Below are positions 5,082 through 6,360 of a DNA stretch of 6,360 nucleotides, in pieces (the stretch's first letter is position 1; every line of letters begins with the position of its first letter). The DNA is from Methylococcales bacterium (GTDB lineage Bacteria > Pseudomonadota > Gammaproteobacteria > Methylococcales > Methylomonadaceae), in the NCBI GenBank assembly GCA_023144875.1, contig JAGLEW010000019.1:1-6360 (forward strand), in the 5' to 3' direction. The translations under genes and the position numbers were made by a program. Below the pieces are notes generated by a model that did not search any database, was not told where the DNA came from, and saw only the letters and a list, made by a program, of their open reading frames with translations.

Positions 5082-5534
5082 ATGAGCTTTAGCAATTTTT
5101 TAAATAACGTGAAAGACAAAATGTCTGACATGAAAACCGCCGCGTTAAAATTTAAAAATAAAGAATTTTTGAATGCCGCTATGGCAGGCTCGGCGTTAAT
5201 CGCCTTAGCTGATGGAGAAATCAGCGCCGCTGAAAAACAAAAAATGGTTAAATTTATCGAAAGCCATGAAGCCTTATCCATTTTTACCACCTCGGATGTG
5301 ATTAAAGCGTTTCAAGACTTTGTGTCTCAAATTGAATTTGATAAAGATATTGGTGATGCAAAAGCGTATGAAGCCATTCGTAAATTAAAATCGAATGATG
5401 AAGCTGCCCGTTTGGTGATGCGAATGATTCTTTCGATTGCCGCCTCCGATGGAAATTTTGATGATGATGAAAAAATGGTGGCTCGAAAGGTTGCCCAAGA
5501 ATTAAATTTAAACGCCAGTGAATTTGAGCTGTAA
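5082..5534 (+). CDS. terB: TerB-family protein (orphan, no other ter genes nearby)
   Basis: A 150-residue all-helical cytoplasmic protein that I recognise as very close in layout to plasmid and enterobacterial TerB (151 residues). It shares the YKNK/FKNKEF-like start, the first acidic site ALADGEISAAEKQKMVKFI (41-59) and the second site AASDGNFDDDEKMVARKVA (120-138), and it ends EFEL where TerB ends EFGL. In known TerB the two symmetric acidic loops, here D44/E51 and D123/D127-E130, bind metal ions; TerB acts with TerC, TerD and others in tellurite resistance, phage and colicin resistance, and stress response. None of those partners is in this window, so the role here is more likely metal or stress related and remains unknown. 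A weak AGG (5070-5072) precedes the ATG. A 62-base pyrimidine-rich gap separates it from sdhA. Confidence 0.9.
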   Translation: MSFSNFLNNVKDKMSDMKTAALKFKNKEFLNAAMAGSALIALADGEISAAEKQKMVKFIESHEALSIFTTSDVIKAFQDFVSQIEFDKDIGDAKAYEAIRKLKSNDEAARLVMRMILSIAASDGNFDDDEKMVARKVAQELNLNASEFEL

Positions 5535-5596
5535 AAAATACTTTTTTGATTAGATTTTTATTTTCCTCTTTCCCTCTTTCCTTAGGAATCCGCCTT

Positions 5597-6360
5597 ATGG
5601 CACCCTATAAAATCATCGAACATCAATATGATACCCTTATTGTCGGCGCAGGGGGTGCAGGTTTACGCGCAACCCTTGGTATGGCTGAAAAAGGTTTAAA
5701 AACCGCTTGTATTTCTAAAGTATTTCCAACGCGAAGTCATACCGTTGCCGCACAAGGGGGGATTAGTGCCGCCCTTGGGAATTCGGGTGAAGATGATTGG
5801 CGCTGGCATATGTACGACACGGTAAAGGGGTCTGATTGGTTGGGGGATCAAGATGCGATTGAATATATGTGCCGCGAGGCGATTCCTGCGATTTTAGAAT
5901 TAGAACAATACGGGGTACCTTTTTCACGAACCGACGATGGTAAAATTTATCAACGCGCGTTTGGGGGCATGACCACCAATTATGGGGAAGGCATTGCTCA
6001 ACGAACCTGTGCGGCGGCAGATGTCACAGGTCATGCAATTTTACACACCCTGTATCAGCAAGCGTTAAAACACAAAGCGGAATTTTTTGTCGAATACATT
6101 GTGTTGGATTTGGTCATGGAAGACGGTGAATGCAAAGGGGTGTTAGCGTGGTGTTTGGACGATGGTAGCTTGCATCTTTTTAGAGCGCATGTCACGGTAT
6201 TAGCCACGGGCGGTTATGGGCGTTGTTTTGCTTCTTGTACGTCCGCACATACGGTCACAGGCGATGGTAATGCCATGGTATTACGAGCAGGTTTGCCGTT
6301 ACAGGACATGGAGTTTATCCAATTTCACCCCACAGGTATTTATGGCGCAGGCTGTTTAAT
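5597..6360 (+). CDS. sdhA: SdhA, succinate dehydrogenase flavoprotein subunit (5' part)
   Basis: The first 254 codons of SdhA, cut by the window edge (the full protein is normally about 590 residues). SdhA oxidises succinate to fumarate in the TCA cycle and passes electrons through SdhB to quinone at the cytoplasmic membrane. Visible motifs are the FAD Rossmann glycines VGAGGAG (16-22); RSHTVAAQGG (46-55), in which H48 is the covalent FAD attachment site; the FAD-contact segment ATGGYGR (203-209); TSAHTVTGDGNAMVLRAG (215-232); and QFHPTGIYGAG (242-252), in which H244 and T246 belong to the dicarboxylate site. DGKIYQRAFGG and IYGAGCL resemble the mitochondrial/alphaproteobacterial type rather than E. 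coli SdhA. AGGA (5584-5587) lies 9 bases before the ATG. Unusually, sdhC and sdhD do not precede it; terB does. The only possible promoter space is the short T/C-rich gap 5535-5596. Confidence 0.97.
   Translation, partial: MAPYKIIEHQYDTLIVGAGGAGLRATLGMAEKGLKTACISKVFPTRSHTVAAQGGISAALGNSGEDDWRWHMYDTVKGSDWLGDQDAIEYMCREAIPAILELEQYGVPFSRTDDGKIYQRAFGGMTTNYGEGIAQRTCAAADVTGHAILHTLYQQALKHKAEFFVEYIVLDLVMEDGECKGVLAWCLDDGSLHLFRAHVTVLATGGYGRCFASCTSAHTVTGDGNAMVLRAGLPLQDMEFIQFHPTGIYGAGCL

Noticed and set aside
5054..5290. Minus-strand frame antisense to the start of terB
   Set aside because: terB matches its family from end to end and has a promoter; the antisense frame is a by-product of its codons.

Overview
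The window is AT-rich and comes from a bacterium, most likely a low-GC gammaproteobacterium. Three things point that way: a BepA-type periplasmic M48 peptidase with a TPR tail, good Shine-Dalgarno-led genes, and a mitochondrial/alphaproteobacterial-type SdhA of the sort also found in several sulfur-oxidising and methylotrophic gammaproteobacteria. The exact lineage cannot be fixed from sequence reading alone.

Layout. (1) Positions 1-83 hold the 5' end of moaC on the minus strand. (2) Divergent from it is a tight plus-strand cluster moaD-moaE-bepA (147-2287). moaD and moaE overlap by four bases and bepA starts on the base after the moaE stop. These genes make molybdopterin synthase (MoaD carries sulfur, MoaE is the catalytic subunit) and, unexpectedly, an envelope-quality-control protease. 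(3) Positions 2288-2731 hold no convincing protein gene. The right half folds into several self-consistent helices and ends in a strong plus-strand intrinsic terminator, so I read it as a candidate independent non-coding RNA of about 240 nt. (4) A secreted MxaD-like SRPBCC protein (minus) and a cysteine-rich Crp/Fnr regulator (plus) share a divergent promoter region. (5) A 56-residue single-pass membrane protein (minus, 4114-4284) lies two bases from the regulator's stop and is divergent from an HdeD-family membrane protein. (6) An orphan TerB is followed by the 5' part of sdhA, which runs off the right edge.

Functional picture. Molybdenum cofactor synthesis, an Fnr-like regulator, a periplasmic protein related to methanol-dehydrogenase accessory factors, and succinate dehydrogenase suggest a respiratory, redox-responsive neighbourhood. 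Most genes look like separate short transcription units rather than one pathway. The best candidates for something undescribed are the structured RNA at about 2474-2713 and the small membrane protein at 4114-4284.
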